Position numbers and translations under genes: made by a program. A DNA stretch of 64,000 nt from an uncultured Desulfovibrio sp. (GTDB taxonomy: Bacteria; Desulfobacterota; Desulfovibrionia; Desulfovibrionales; Desulfovibrionaceae): the NCBI GenBank assembly GCA_900541395.1, contig UQJT01000001.1, positions 1 to 64,000 on the forward strand. The letters are read 5' to 3'. Shown one piece after another: positions 1-8,693 of this stretch (position 1 is its first letter; each line of letters begins with the position of its first letter). The notes beneath the pieces were generated by a model. The model had not been told where the DNA came from, did no database searches, and saw nothing but the letters and a program-made list of their open reading frames with translations.

Positions 1-1
1 G

Positions 2-1147
2 GTATATGTACTGCCCCCCCCGCCCGACGATCGGGTACTGCCCGACGGGAAAGGCGGGGCGCTGCTGGCTTCGGCCCCACGGGATCGCAGACGCCAGGCC
101 CGTATTCTGGGGGACTATCCACAACGCCCGGCGGGCAGCGAATCCTTTTCCGACAGCGAAGCGGCGCTTCGCCTGCATAACGCGCCCCTGTTGGCGGAAA
201 GCGATATTTTCCACCTGCACTGGGTGGCGGGCTTCATCGATGTGCCGGGCAATACGGAGTTCCTGGTCGGCAAAAAAATCGTGTGGACCCTGCACGATAT
301 GAATCCGTTTACCGGAGGCTGCCATTATGCGGACGGCTGCGACAAATATCTGACACAGTGCGGCGCTTGCCCGCAACTCGGATCGCACCGCGAGCGCGAC
401 CTCGCCTGGCAGACTTGGAAACGCCGAGAATATGCCTATCGCAAATTGGACATCACCGTGGTGTCTCCCAGCCGCTGGCTGGCGGAAGAAGCCCGCAAAA
501 GTTCCCTGCTCGGCCGCTTTCCCGTCCACCATATACCCAACGGCCTGCCTCTTGACGTTTTCCGCCCTTACGATCGCTCCGCCGCCCGCAACGCTCTGGG
601 CCTGGCCGCGGACGCGCGGGTCCTGATGTTCAGCGCCGCCGGAGTGTTCAACCGCCGCAAAGGTTTTTCCTCTCTGCTGGAAGCCTTAGGCCTCCTACGG
701 GAGGAGGCCCTCGCCCGAAACCTGGTTTTGCTGATCACTGGCGACGGAGGGGACCTGCTGCGGGGCTTGCCTTATTCCATCAAGGCGATGGGCCGCGTCG
801 ACCGACCGGAAATCATGGCCCTGGCATACAGCGCTGCCGATGCCGTGGCGCTTCCCACCCAGGAGGACAATCTGCCCAACGTCCTTTTGGAAGCTCTCGC
901 GTGCGGAACGCCCGCCGTCTCTTTCGCCGTGGGCGGCGTGCCGGAAATCATCGAGCACGGAAAAACGGGCTGGCTGGCTCCGCCCCGCGATGTACGCGCT
1001 CTGGCCGACTGTCTGCTGCAGGCGCTGGCCGACCGGACGCCATCCCGCCGACTCGCGTGCAGGACCACAGCGCTGGAACATTACTCGCTTTCACTCCAGG
1101 CCCGTCGTTACCAAGAACTGTACCGCATTCTAATAAGCCACCGATAG
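2..1147 (+). CDS. Glycosyltransferase family 4-like, 5' end outside window
   Basis: Retaining GT-B glycosyltransferase, presumably adding a sugar to the surface glycan made by this locus. The frame is open to the first base of the window, so the true start lies upstream; a TTG at 191 would cut off the N-terminal domain. Visible blocks are a cysteine-rich acceptor-side segment (CHYADGCDKY..CGACPQLG), a donor-domain entry (SPSRWLAEEA, then IPNG), and the nucleotide-sugar site EDNLPN..LEALACG followed by GGVPEIIEHG. The Cys-rich segment is typical of a GT subgroup found in polysaccharide clusters. It is followed after 9 bp by the TylF-type methyltransferase on the same strand, so they are probably cotranscribed. 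An in-frame run of eight C at 14-21 lies near the visible 5' end. Donor and acceptor cannot be told. Confidence 0.85.
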   Translation, partial: VYVLPPPPDDRVLPDGKGGALLASAPRDRRRQARILGDYPQRPAGSESFSDSEAALRLHNAPLLAESDIFHLHWVAGFIDVPGNTEFLVGKKIVWTLHDMNPFTGGCHYADGCDKYLTQCGACPQLGSHRERDLAWQTWKRREYAYRKLDITVVSPSRWLAEEARKSSLLGRFPVHHIPNGLPLDVFRPYDRSAARNALGLAADARVLMFSAAGVFNRRKGFSSLLEALGLLREEALARNLVLLITGDGGDLLRGLPYSIKAMGRVDRPEIMALAYSAADAVALPTQEDNLPNVLLEALACGTPAVSFAVGGVPEIIEHGKTGWLAPPRDVRALADCLLQALADRTPSRRLACRTTALEHYSLSLQARRYQELYRILISHR

Positions 1148-1156
1148 GACAACGCC

Positions 1157-2143
1157 ATGCCGACCCATGTTGCTTTCTCCCCGTCCGATGCCTCTGCTGC
1201 CCGAGATACGGCATCCAACCTTCAGACCGTCAAGGTATTGCGCCGACTCGCTGCGGAAGCCCTGCAGCAGGATGACGCCCCCAAAGCGCACACGTTTCTG
1301 TGTAAGGCTAAAAGCTTGAAGACCCCCGTGGAAAGTATCGACTATCTACGCGGCGTAACCTTTTTAAAAAACGGCGATCCCGCCTCAGCCCGTGAGGCCC
1401 TTAAAGAAGAATTGCGCTATTTTCCGGACAACCGGGCCGCGCAGGACCTGCTGAACGAAATCAGCCGGACTTTAAACGTGGGGGTCCCGCAGGACGAAGA
1501 ATTCAGAACGCTGTACGACGTCATACGTCCATACACTATGGTAGGCCTGCCGCGATTGTATTCGCTGTACACGCACGCGCGTGAAGTGTGCGAGAAAGGC
1601 CCCCTGGGCAATTTTGTCGAATGCGGCGTGGCCGGAGGCGGCTCCAGCGGTCTGCTGTCCGCCGTCATCGCTCGCTTCGCCCCCTCGCGCCGCCTGTTTT
1701 CGTGTGATAGTTTCGACGGTATGCCGCCCGCCACGGAGTTCGACATGCACAACGGCCGACACGCCGAGGACTCCGGCTGGGGCACAGGCACCTGCGCCTC
1801 TCCTGAAAACAGTGTGCTGACCCTGTGTGAGCGCCTGGGTACGCGCCCTTTGGTCACCACCGTCAAAGGCTATTTTGAAGACACCCTGCCGGTATGGAGG
1901 GAACGGTTCGGCCCCATCGCCTTTTTACACATGGACGGCGACTGGTACGCATCCACCAAAACCATTCTGGACACTCTGTATGATGCCCTCGCCCCCGCGG
2001 CGTATGTCCAGGTGGACGACTTCGGCCATTGGGAAGGCTGCCGAAAAGCCGTCACCGAATTTTTCGAGGGGCGGGGCATTGCATTGGACGCCTATGCCAT
2101 AGACGAAAGCGGCATCTGGTTCCGCAAACCGGCAACGGCCTGA
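1157..2143 (+). CDS. TylF/MycF-family O-methyltransferase with N-terminal helical repeat
   Basis: Predicted SAM- and metal-dependent sugar O-methyltransferase of the TylF (macrocin O-methyltransferase) family. Residues about 15-95 are helical and TPR-like (KVLRRLAAEALQQDD, then LREG-like repeats). The catalytic domain follows: SAM motif VECGVAGGGSSG, SCDSFDGMPP, and the metal-site region HMDGDWYAST ... VQVDDFGHW. The 328-aa length fits a TylF domain plus a roughly 100-aa extension. The gene sits between two glycosyltransferases with spacers of about 10 bp, so methylation of a glycan residue is the likely job. The specific sugar position is not deducible from sequence. Confidence 0.85.
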   Translation: MPTHVAFSPSDASAARDTASNLQTVKVLRRLAAEALQQDDAPKAHTFLCKAKSLKTPVESIDYLRGVTFLKNGDPASAREALKEELRYFPDNRAAQDLLNEISRTLNVGVPQDEEFRTLYDVIRPYTMVGLPRLYSLYTHAREVCEKGPLGNFVECGVAGGGSSGLLSAVIARFAPSRRLFSCDSFDGMPPATEFDMHNGRHAEDSGWGTGTCASPENSVLTLCERLGTRPLVTTVKGYFEDTLPVWRERFGPIAFLHMDGDWYASTKTILDTLYDALAPAAYVQVDDFGHWEGCRKAVTEFFEGRGIALDAYAIDESGIWFRKPATA

Positions 2144-2152
2144 GGTTCCGGC

Positions 2153-3397
2153 ATGGCCGCCCCCTTTTCTCCGCTCTTTTCCGTTTCGAAACAGTCCGGC
2201 TCGACTCCGGACGCCAAGGCGTATGAGGTCGGTCCGTCGGAGGAGGCGCGCCCGTTGCGCGTTATGCAGGCGGCGGCCTTTTATCCGGCCTATCTTGACA
2301 GCTTTTACCGCGCGCGGCCGGGCCTGTCCCTCCAAAGCGCTTCCCGACAGGCCGAAGAACTCCTGAAAGACGCTTTCAGCGCCATTCATATGGTGGTTCC
2401 CTATATCCGCGGCAACGGCTTCATCACCGAATTTTTTGTGCACAGCGCCCGGCCGCTTCAACGCGCGTGGGCCAAAGAACACGGCCAGAGTTTTCCGACC
2501 GCCCAGTGGGAAGAAGAAATGCTGCGTCGCCGGGTGGAGGCGTGGAAACCCGACGTTCTGTACCTGACGGACGCCACGCGTTTCGATGCCCGCTTTATCC
2601 GCGACTTGCCCTGGCGCCCCCGTCTGATCATGGGCTGGAAAGGAGCGGACGTGCCGTTTTCCACGGACTGGACGGGATATGATGCCATTTTATCCGGGTT
2701 GCCGCGCCTGCTCGAAGCAGCGAAACGTATGGGCGCGCGCCAAGGTATTTTGTTTCATCCCGGCATGCCCCCCTGGATAGCCGATGCCGTGGTCGGTATT
2801 CCTCAAGACACGGATGTATGCTTTGTCGGCAGCATAGCACCCTTTCAACACGATAAACGCCTTGCGCTTCTAGACGGTCTGGCGCGGGCCGCAACGACGC
2901 ATGGATTCAGCCTCGCGTTGCACCTCAACTGCCATTCCTCGCTGATGACCCCCGCCATGCGCCCCTACCTGCGCGAACCCGTGTTCGGCATGGCCATGCA
3001 TAAAGCCCTTCGCCGGGCGCGCATTGTGGTGGACGACCGGGCCAATCACGGGATAATCATGCCGGACGGCAGCAAAAAAATCGATCTTGGCGGCGGCGAT
3101 ACCATCAACATGCGCATGTTTGAAGCCACAGGCGGCGGCTCTCTGCTCCTGACGGAGGAATTGCCGGGCCTGCGCCGCTATTTCGAACCGGGGAAGGAAG
3201 TCGACACATATACGAACCCGACCCAACTGATGGAAAAAATCCTGTATTATCTCGCGCACGAGGAACGCCGCGCCACCATAGCCGAAGCGGGCAGACACCG
3301 TTGCCTGACGGAACATACCATGAGCAACGCAGCACAAAGATTTGTGGGCATCATTCAAGAGCTTCTTCCCCTGTCGCTTCAGCCTTCCCAGCCATAG
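2153..3397 (+). CDS. CgeB-like glycosyltransferase (Glyco_trans_1_2 type)
   Basis: GT-B fold protein of the CgeB/spore-maturation-like group. The N-terminal half has a Rossmann-type region (VVPYIRGNGF, then WKPDVLYLTD). The C-terminal half carries CFVGSIAPFQHDKRL, INMRMFEATGGGSLLLTEE, LRRYFEPGKEVDTY and a terminal LTEHTMSNAAQRF, the layout of the Glyco_trans_1_2 domain. It starts 9 bp after the TylF gene and belongs to the same transcription unit. A strongly AT-rich gene follows, so this gene is the 3' edge of the GC-rich first block. The role is inferred to be glycan extension; donor and acceptor are unknown. Confidence 0.8.
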   Translation: MAAPFSPLFSVSKQSGSTPDAKAYEVGPSEEARPLRVMQAAAFYPAYLDSFYRARPGLSLQSASRQAEELLKDAFSAIHMVVPYIRGNGFITEFFVHSARPLQRAWAKEHGQSFPTAQWEEEMLRRRVEAWKPDVLYLTDATRFDARFIRDLPWRPRLIMGWKGADVPFSTDWTGYDAILSGLPRLLEAAKRMGARQGILFHPGMPPWIADAVVGIPQDTDVCFVGSIAPFQHDKRLALLDGLARAATTHGFSLALHLNCHSSLMTPAMRPYLREPVFGMAMHKALRRARIVVDDRANHGIIMPDGSKKIDLGGGDTINMRMFEATGGGSLLLTEELPGLRRYFEPGKEVDTYTNPTQLMEKILYYLAHEERRATIAEAGRHRCLTEHTMSNAAQRFVGIIQELLPLSLQPSQP

Positions 3398-3469
3398 AGG
3401 ATTTTCCCCAAGCGGCGAAGAATCGCTTTTTATTTCAGATAGCATACAATGTACAATAAAGGGACCGAT

Positions 3470-4804
3470 ATGCCCGCATTAGCCATTTGGGAATCTTCGG
3501 ATAACTGGCAACCGATTTTAAAACGGCTTTCAACATATCATAAAATGAATATAAAAGTCTGGGTCGGCACCAACCCTCAGTGCACTTTTCAGGTGCACAG
3601 TTTTGATTATGGAAATCTTCCATTCTATACATACAAAGGTTATTCAAAAGAAATATATGATATGGTATACCACCACATACATGAATTTTCCTGCATGTAT
3701 TTCCGTAATTATCGACCGTATGCGCAGAAAGCCTACGCATGTAAAACGATTTTTGATATCTCGGATATATTTAATCAACTTGTAGAATTATTTTGTCAAA
3801 TACTTATTGATAATAAAATTGATGTTCTCATTTTTTCAAGAATGTTTCATCTGGGCTCAGACTATTTAATGTATTTGGTGGCCCAGGCATTAGGAATTCG
3901 AACCGTCATTCCTTATCAAGGCTCTTTTCGTGGACGATTCTTCTATACTTACACTTTGGAAGATTTTGGCATTTTTCAAGATATACGCCCAATCTGCCCC
4001 CCGGATGAGCCTTTTATTCTACCCACACTGCAAGATATTCACTGGGATTATATGGACAGAAAAATCAGCACCCCTGTTTTTCATCACGTCGGCAATTCTC
4101 AAGAATTAAAAAATTTTCCCCATATCCATCTGGAAAGCGAATTTACGGAAAAGTGCCATGCGGCCTATCTCAATAGCTTGCAATCATCGTTTTTACAACG
4201 TCAGAGCAAACTCTACCAAGATATCGACCTTGACGGAAACTTTGTTTATTTCCCTCTGCATCTCCAACCGGAAATGACGACTTCACCTTTGGGCGGCCGT
4301 TACAATGATCAAATATTGGCACTGGAATGCTTACGAGACTTCCTCCCCTCCACCTGGAAGATACTTATCAAAGAAAATCCATATCAAACATTTTATCAAA
4401 GAGGCCCCTGGTTTTACCAACGAATAAAATCTCTGCCCAACGTCTTTTTGGTTTCTCCTGAAACCAACACTAAATCTCTCATTCTTGGATCAAGATTTGT
4501 CGCCACTATTACGGGAACCGCCGGATATGAAGCTTTGTTGGCGGAAAAATGCGCTCTTACTTTTGGAAAAGCATGGTATAACACGTTGCCCGGAATTTTT
4601 TCCTACACAAAAGAACTTTCTTTAGACTCCATTCTGTCTCATAAAATCTCCAGAATCGCTGTACAGAACAAACTCAATGAATTGTTGACCCTGACGGGCA
4701 AGGGCTATATTTATGGTCAAGCAGGCGATATGCATACTCCAGAAAACATTATTACCGTTTCTCGTATGTTGAAAGCCATCATTGACAGTTCTCTACAAAA
4801 CTAA
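3470..4804 (+). CDS. Capsule-polysaccharide-synthesis-like glycosyltransferase
   Basis: 444-aa protein resembling capsular polysaccharide synthesis proteins (Capsule_synth, KpsC/KpsS-like GT-B fold). The C-terminal half has FPLHLQPE, WKILIKENPYQTF and FVATITGTAGYEALLAEK, the usual nucleotide-sugar half of that family. I chose ATG 3470 because AAAGGGA lies 5-6 bases upstream; the ATG at 3449 has no ribosome binding site. The gene is markedly more AT-rich than the genes before it, which suggests separate acquisition. It lies 14 bp before an FkbM methyltransferase. The sugar it transfers is unknown; assignment is by family resemblance only. Confidence 0.65.
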   Translation: MPALAIWESSDNWQPILKRLSTYHKMNIKVWVGTNPQCTFQVHSFDYGNLPFYTYKGYSKEIYDMVYHHIHEFSCMYFRNYRPYAQKAYACKTIFDISDIFNQLVELFCQILIDNKIDVLIFSRMFHLGSDYLMYLVAQALGIRTVIPYQGSFRGRFFYTYTLEDFGIFQDIRPICPPDEPFILPTLQDIHWDYMDRKISTPVFHHVGNSQELKNFPHIHLESEFTEKCHAAYLNSLQSSFLQRQSKLYQDIDLDGNFVYFPLHLQPEMTTSPLGGRYNDQILALECLRDFLPSTWKILIKENPYQTFYQRGPWFYQRIKSLPNVFLVSPETNTKSLILGSRFVATITGTAGYEALLAEKCALTFGKAWYNTLPGIFSYTKELSLDSILSHKISRIAVQNKLNELLTLTGKGYIYGQAGDMHTPENIITVSRMLKAIIDSSLQN

Positions 4805-4818
4805 AGGAACGGTGAAAC

Positions 4819-5535
4819 ATGATTAATAAATCGATTATGCTGGAAAAAATGAAAAAAGTACGGCGTATGTCAATGTTGAATTTCCTCATGTCATCCAATC
4901 CGACTCCGGCGCTCAATCAACTGGACATCAAGCTTACCAAATACTTGAATTATGAAAACGGTTTTTTTATTGAAGCTGGAGCCAATGACGGCTACACTCA
5001 ATCCAACACTTATTACTTTGAAACTCAAAAACATTGGAAAGGCGTTCTTATAGAAGCTATTCCCGAACTGGCCAATTTGTGTCGCGTCGTTCGCCCTTCC
5101 ACTCCTGTCTATCATTGCGCTCTGGTTGCCGACGATTATGCGCAGAAAACGGTTACTATGAAATACGGCAACTTAACGTCTATTGTCGAAGGCGTCTATA
5201 ATGATCCGGAACGGGAAAAAAGAGCCATAAGCAAAGCATTGGAGCGAGGGTGGATTGAAAAAACCTACGACATAGAAGTCCCCGCTCGAACTCTGACCTC
5301 CATTCTGGATGAAATCACGCCAGCTCGCATCGATCTTTTTTCGCTTGATGTGGAACACTACGAACTGTCGGTCCTGAAAGGACTTGACTTCACCCGATAC
5401 CGCCCCCTCTATCTCTTGGTGGAAACCTACTGGCCCGATAAAATTTCAGAGCTTCTACCGCCCGAATATCAACAACTTGAACAAATGTCGCCCATGGATT
5501 TTCTTTTTGGTTTAAGGGCGGACGCGGAGAAGTAG
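4819..5535 (+). CDS. FkbM-family SAM-dependent methyltransferase
   Basis: 238-aa methyltransferase of the FkbM family, which O-methylates sugars and polyketides. SAM motif I is FIEAGANDGYTQSNT, then VLIEAIPE, and the FkbM signature DLFSLDVEHYELSVLKGLDF is followed by LLVETYW. Start ATG 4819 has AAAGGA upstream. The gene overlaps no neighbour and is followed after 4 bp by the asparagine-synthase-like gene, so translational coupling is likely. Together with the TylF protein it predicts at least two O-methylations on the glycan. Substrate not deducible. Confidence 0.85.
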   Translation: MINKSIMLEKMKKVRRMSMLNFLMSSNPTPALNQLDIKLTKYLNYENGFFIEAGANDGYTQSNTYYFETQKHWKGVLIEAIPELANLCRVVRPSTPVYHCALVADDYAQKTVTMKYGNLTSIVEGVYNDPEREKRAISKALERGWIEKTYDIEVPARTLTSILDEITPARIDLFSLDVEHYELSVLKGLDFTRYRPLYLLVETYWPDKISELLPPEYQQLEQMSPMDFLFGLRADAEK

Positions 5536-5539
5536 CCGT

Positions 5540-6895
5540 ATGACAGATTCGCCTATTCTCTGGCAGGGGGACTGGCTGGGGCTCCGCCCTTTATTTTACA
5601 ACCGGGTCACCGGCCGCTATTCCGCGAAACTTATGGACGTCGTGGATTTCGACGCGTTTGACTGGAGCCCGTCGGGGTTGCGCGCCTATCTGGAATGCGG
5701 ATACTGCGCGCTGCGCCACACCCCGGTGCGCGACGTCTTGTTTCTGGGCGCCAATGAAACATTTGCCCTTGACCGCGAAGGTCGTCCCATAATCGGCCAT
5801 CTGGAGGACCCCGCGCTCGCCTGGCTTGAACGTACAACAAACGAAAGGGCTCTTGTCCAATATATGGAACATGCCGTTCATGCCTGGGAACACCGGCAGG
5901 AGGGAACCATCGTCGTTCCTACCAGCGGCGGATACGACTCACGCATGTTGAATCTATTTTTAACCGATCCGAGCCGGGCCCATGCCTTCACGTACGGCAT
6001 ATCTTCCCGGCAGGAACGCTCTTTTGAAACAGTTTACGCCCGTACGGCATGCGAACGCCTGGGTATACGCTGGGACCACGTTCCCCTGGGGAATTATCAT
6101 GCCCACCTGGACGAATGGGACAATATTTTCGGCCCGGCTACCCACGCGCACGGCATGTACCATATGGAATTTTATGATAAGATACGCCTATCGGAACCTA
6201 CAGCCACGGCTTTTCTCAGCGGTATTATCGGAGATGGATTCGCGGGCAAAGTACGGGTACCCCCCCTGCGTTCCCCTTCGGATGTTAAAACGCTTTTTCT
6301 TACCCACGGCCTGAATGCCGACGCAAAAAGCTGCCTTCTGCCCCAAGGTTTCAACCTGTTTGAAATTTATTTTGAAGAAAAAAAACGCTTTTGGGAATAC
6401 GAAAGCTATCGCATTCTGGAGCTGTTACGCAATAAACTCATGCTGCTCCGTTATCTTTTCGTCATTCCCGAACACTATGGTTTTCAACCCTGGAGCCCCT
6501 TCCTTGACGTTACGGCGGCAATGGGCATGTTGCAATTGCCTTCCGAACGCCGCCATAACCGACGCTGGCAAAAAGAGCTGTTTCGAGCCAGGCGACTGGA
6601 CCTTGAAGCTGAACATATTTCGGTTGATTATGAAAATACGCTGAATTTACAGGCCCAACTCATCCATCCTGTACCGCCTCTTGACGCGCGCCTGCTGGGA
6701 GAAATTATCCGTCCCGATTATGTGGAGTGGTGCAATACAGTCTTGCATAGTTTCACCAGGGGAAATACTCGCCTGTCCTTGGAGGGGGTGCTCAAAGCCT
6801 ACAACGCTTACCTGACCCTGCGGCCATTGGAAAGACTTATCCAAAAACGCGACGCAACGCTGGCCTGCCGCGCGAACGCAGCGCCCTCTCGTTAA
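5540..6895 (+). CDS. Asparagine-synthase-like PP-loop amidotransferase
   Basis: 451-aa protein with the asparagine-synthase ATP-pyrophosphatase domain. The PP-loop is VVPTSGGYDSRML at about residue 128, followed by ERSFETVYARTACERLG and a C-terminal helical region. The N-terminus (MTDSPILWQGDWLGLRPLFYN) keeps only a fragment resembling the glutaminase domain and lacks the catalytic Cys at position 2, so glutamine hydrolysis is unlikely. Such enzymes adenylate a carboxylate and transfer an amine. In this locus it may amidate a uronic or nonulosonic acid, or join an amine to an acyl chain (inference). ATG 5540 is preceded by GGAGAAG overlapping the preceding gene's end. Confidence 0.75.
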   Translation: MTDSPILWQGDWLGLRPLFYNRVTGRYSAKLMDVVDFDAFDWSPSGLRAYLECGYCALRHTPVRDVLFLGANETFALDREGRPIIGHLEDPALAWLERTTNERALVQYMEHAVHAWEHRQEGTIVVPTSGGYDSRMLNLFLTDPSRAHAFTYGISSRQERSFETVYARTACERLGIRWDHVPLGNYHAHLDEWDNIFGPATHAHGMYHMEFYDKIRLSEPTATAFLSGIIGDGFAGKVRVPPLRSPSDVKTLFLTHGLNADAKSCLLPQGFNLFEIYFEEKKRFWEYESYRILELLRNKLMLLRYLFVIPEHYGFQPWSPFLDVTAAMGMLQLPSERRHNRRWQKELFRARRLDLEAEHISVDYENTLNLQAQLIHPVPPLDARLLGEIIRPDYVEWCNTVLHSFTRGNTRLSLEGVLKAYNAYLTLRPLERLIQKRDATLACRANAAPSR

Positions 6896-6910
6896 ACGGG
6901 GTCGTTATCT

Positions 6911-7699
6911 ATGAATGCCTACACCCGTCATGATATTGAAAAGGCTCTAGACCAGTTGAACCTGGACCGGGGCGATACGGTGCTTGTCCGGGCGGATTTG
7001 CGTTATCTGGGCATGTTCGCCCCGGATGCCAGACAGGCGCCGGCCGCTCTGTTCGAGGCGCTGGCCCGCCGCGTCGATCTGACCGTCGGCACTGTGGTTG
7101 TTCCCACCGGCAGCCTGAGTCTGTGCAATACGGACCAACCTTTCGAACTTCAAACTACCCCCAGCGAACTGGGCGCGTTCTCCGAATATGTCCGCACGCG
7201 CGACGATGCCGTGCGCAGTTTTCATCCCTTCTTCTCATACGCCGCCGTCGGCGCTTCGGCCCGGGATATATGCGCTTCCGTCCCCAGACATGCCTTTGGC
7301 CCCCGTTCCGTCAAAGACCGTCTTATCGAACGGCGCGCCAAAATGATCAGCTTGGGAGCACACCCCCGCTTTACCTGCACCACGGTGCACCATGCCGAAT
7401 TCATGGCCGGGGTGCCTTATCGCTACGTCAAAGAATTCATGCATCCCGTTGTCCGCGGAGGAAAAACCGTTTTCGAACCGTTTTACTTATATGTATATTA
7501 CAGAGAATGTAACATTAAACGTGACAAAAATCAGAAAATATGGAAGGATTTTTCTCTGTATCAACAATCTTTATGTGGTAAAAATTTTTTCTATCTATAT
7601 GATATCTATGAATTTTACAATCATTGCATTGCATTAATGCAAAGCGACCCCTATATATGGCTTAATCAAGAACCGGAGATTCGACCTTACAGGAGATAG
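6911..7699 (+). CDS. AAC(3)-fold N-acetyltransferase in glycan locus
   Basis: 262-aa member of the aminoglycoside 3-N-acetyltransferase (Antibiotic_NAT) fold. It has GDTVLVRADL at the N-terminus, VVPTGSLSL, RSFHPFFSYAAVG and the catalytic-region segment TCTTVHHAEFMAGVPYRY. In polysaccharide clusters this fold usually N-acylates amino sugars rather than conferring resistance, and I read it so here. Base composition falls sharply at about 7485: the last ~70 codons are AT-rich, in contrast to the GC-rich first 190. This suggests a recombination joint inside the gene. The following gene starts 4 bp after the stop, with its AGGAGA lying inside this gene's end. Confidence 0.75.
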   Translation: MNAYTRHDIEKALDQLNLDRGDTVLVRADLRYLGMFAPDARQAPAALFEALARRVDLTVGTVVVPTGSLSLCNTDQPFELQTTPSELGAFSEYVRTRDDAVRSFHPFFSYAAVGASARDICASVPRHAFGPRSVKDRLIERRAKMISLGAHPRFTCTTVHHAEFMAGVPYRYVKEFMHPVVRGGKTVFEPFYLYVYYRECNIKRDKNQKIWKDFSLYQQSLCGKNFFYLYDIYEFYNHCIALMQSDPYIWLNQEPEIRPYRR

Positions 7700-7703
7700 C
7701 ATA

Positions 7704-8312
7704 ATGTTTAAAGGAAAACATATTCTACCTTTTCTAAGTTCTCGAAATTATATACACTCTACGCAACTTTTGGAATTGTGCGGACAAATTCTGAGTGAGC
7801 ATGATTTCCAACCAGAACTCCTTTCAGCGACGTTTTTTCGGCCTCTGACCAAAAATATTGAATGGACTCTTACGGAAGCTGAAGACACGCCCGTCGGTGA
7901 AGCACTGTTTTGCCTAAAATTTAAAGAACACAAAGCCTTCCTCACTTTCCGCAATGGAAATGAAACAGTCACGGAACGCCTGTTCCATAATGAAGCAATC
8001 CTTATAACCAAAGCCGTATATGCTCCCGAACACATACGGCTGGTTCTCGATGCCGGTCAGCTTCCTTTCGCCGCCAGCGTTGCCCTTGGCAAAGCTTTGG
8101 CTATCCGCATTACCGGTCAAAGCGAGAAATGGCTTGTGGCTCAATATGAAATGAGCCATCCTTATTTTTCTCCGCCACAGGAATACCCCCTGGAAGTTCG
8201 GCTGCGCAACAGAGTGGGAGGCGCCATGATCCGTGTCGACATACGGCTGAACGGAGAATTGCGGGGGTTCATCGTTTACCGAAGAATCGCCCGGCCGCTT
8301 GACGATATATAG
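7704..8312 (+). CDS. Unknown 202-aa protein beside acyl carrier protein
   Basis: I do not recognise this protein. It is 202 aa, has no signal peptide or obvious membrane segment, and alternates short hydrophobic strands (EALFCLKF, AFLTFRNG, IRLVLDAG, AMIRVDIRLNGELRGFIVY) in a beta-rich pattern. It starts with RYIHSTQ-like sequence (RNYIHSTQLLEL). ATG 7704 has AGGAGA upstream. It is placed between an AAC(3)-fold enzyme and an acyl carrier protein, so a role in acyl-group handling (for example a hot-dog-type acyltransferase or thioesterase) is possible but unproven. Fold prediction would be the deciding test. Confidence 0.6.
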   Translation: MFKGKHILPFLSSRNYIHSTQLLELCGQILSEHDFQPELLSATFFRPLTKNIEWTLTEAEDTPVGEALFCLKFKEHKAFLTFRNGNETVTERLFHNEAILITKAVYAPEHIRLVLDAGQLPFAASVALGKALAIRITGQSEKWLVAQYEMSHPYFSPPQEYPLEVRLRNRVGGAMIRVDIRLNGELRGFIVYRRIARPLDDI

Positions 8313-8368
8313 CTGCCGCCGCGGAGGGCGCATCTTTCTCACGTTTTTACCGGCAAGGAGCCTTCTTT

Positions 8369-8626
8369 ATGGACATTACCCGGCACGACATCGCAGGAAT
8401 CATCAGAAAAATTAAACCTGATCTGGTTGCGGATACGGATATTGCTCCGGATGTTCCATTGACGAAAATCGGTCTGGATTCGTTGGACCTTATGAATTTA
8501 TATTTTACCATTGACGAAACGTTTAACGTTACCGTCACTATGGATGACGAATCCGATACAACCCAGCTTTTGACCATCGACGACATTCTCGCCCATTTGC
8601 AGGAAAAACCGGACACCGCGGATTGA
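8369..8626 (+). CDS. Acyl carrier protein dedicated to the glycan locus
   Basis: 85-aa acyl carrier protein. The phosphopantetheine attachment motif is LTKIGLDSLDLMNL with the modified serine at residue 38. Predicted helices flank it, and the protein is acidic as expected. AAGGAG lies upstream of ATG 8369. It is not next to fatty-acid synthesis genes (fabD, fabG, fabF) and is instead placed between an unknown protein and an aminopeptidase-like gene, with a KAS III-like gene one further downstream. It therefore looks like a secondary ACP that carries an acyl group for sugar decoration. The identity of the acyl group is unknown. Confidence 0.9.
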   Translation: MDITRHDIAGIIRKIKPDLVADTDIAPDVPLTKIGLDSLDLMNLYFTIDETFNVTVTMDDESDTTQLLTIDDILAHLQEKPDTAD

Positions 8627-8693
8627 AAAGCTTTTCCTGGGATGCCGTTTTCTTCAAGTCCCCCGCGCTCTTTGTCCCATTCAGGAAACTCGT

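Noticed and set aside
6..302. Open frame of 98 codons at the window start
   Set aside because: Overlaps the glycosyltransferase in another frame; the glycosyltransferase frame is open through the same DNA.
6911..7699. Aminoglycoside resistance gene
   Set aside because: AAC(3) fold, but it is placed in a sugar locus with an acyl carrier protein; sugar acylation is the better reading.
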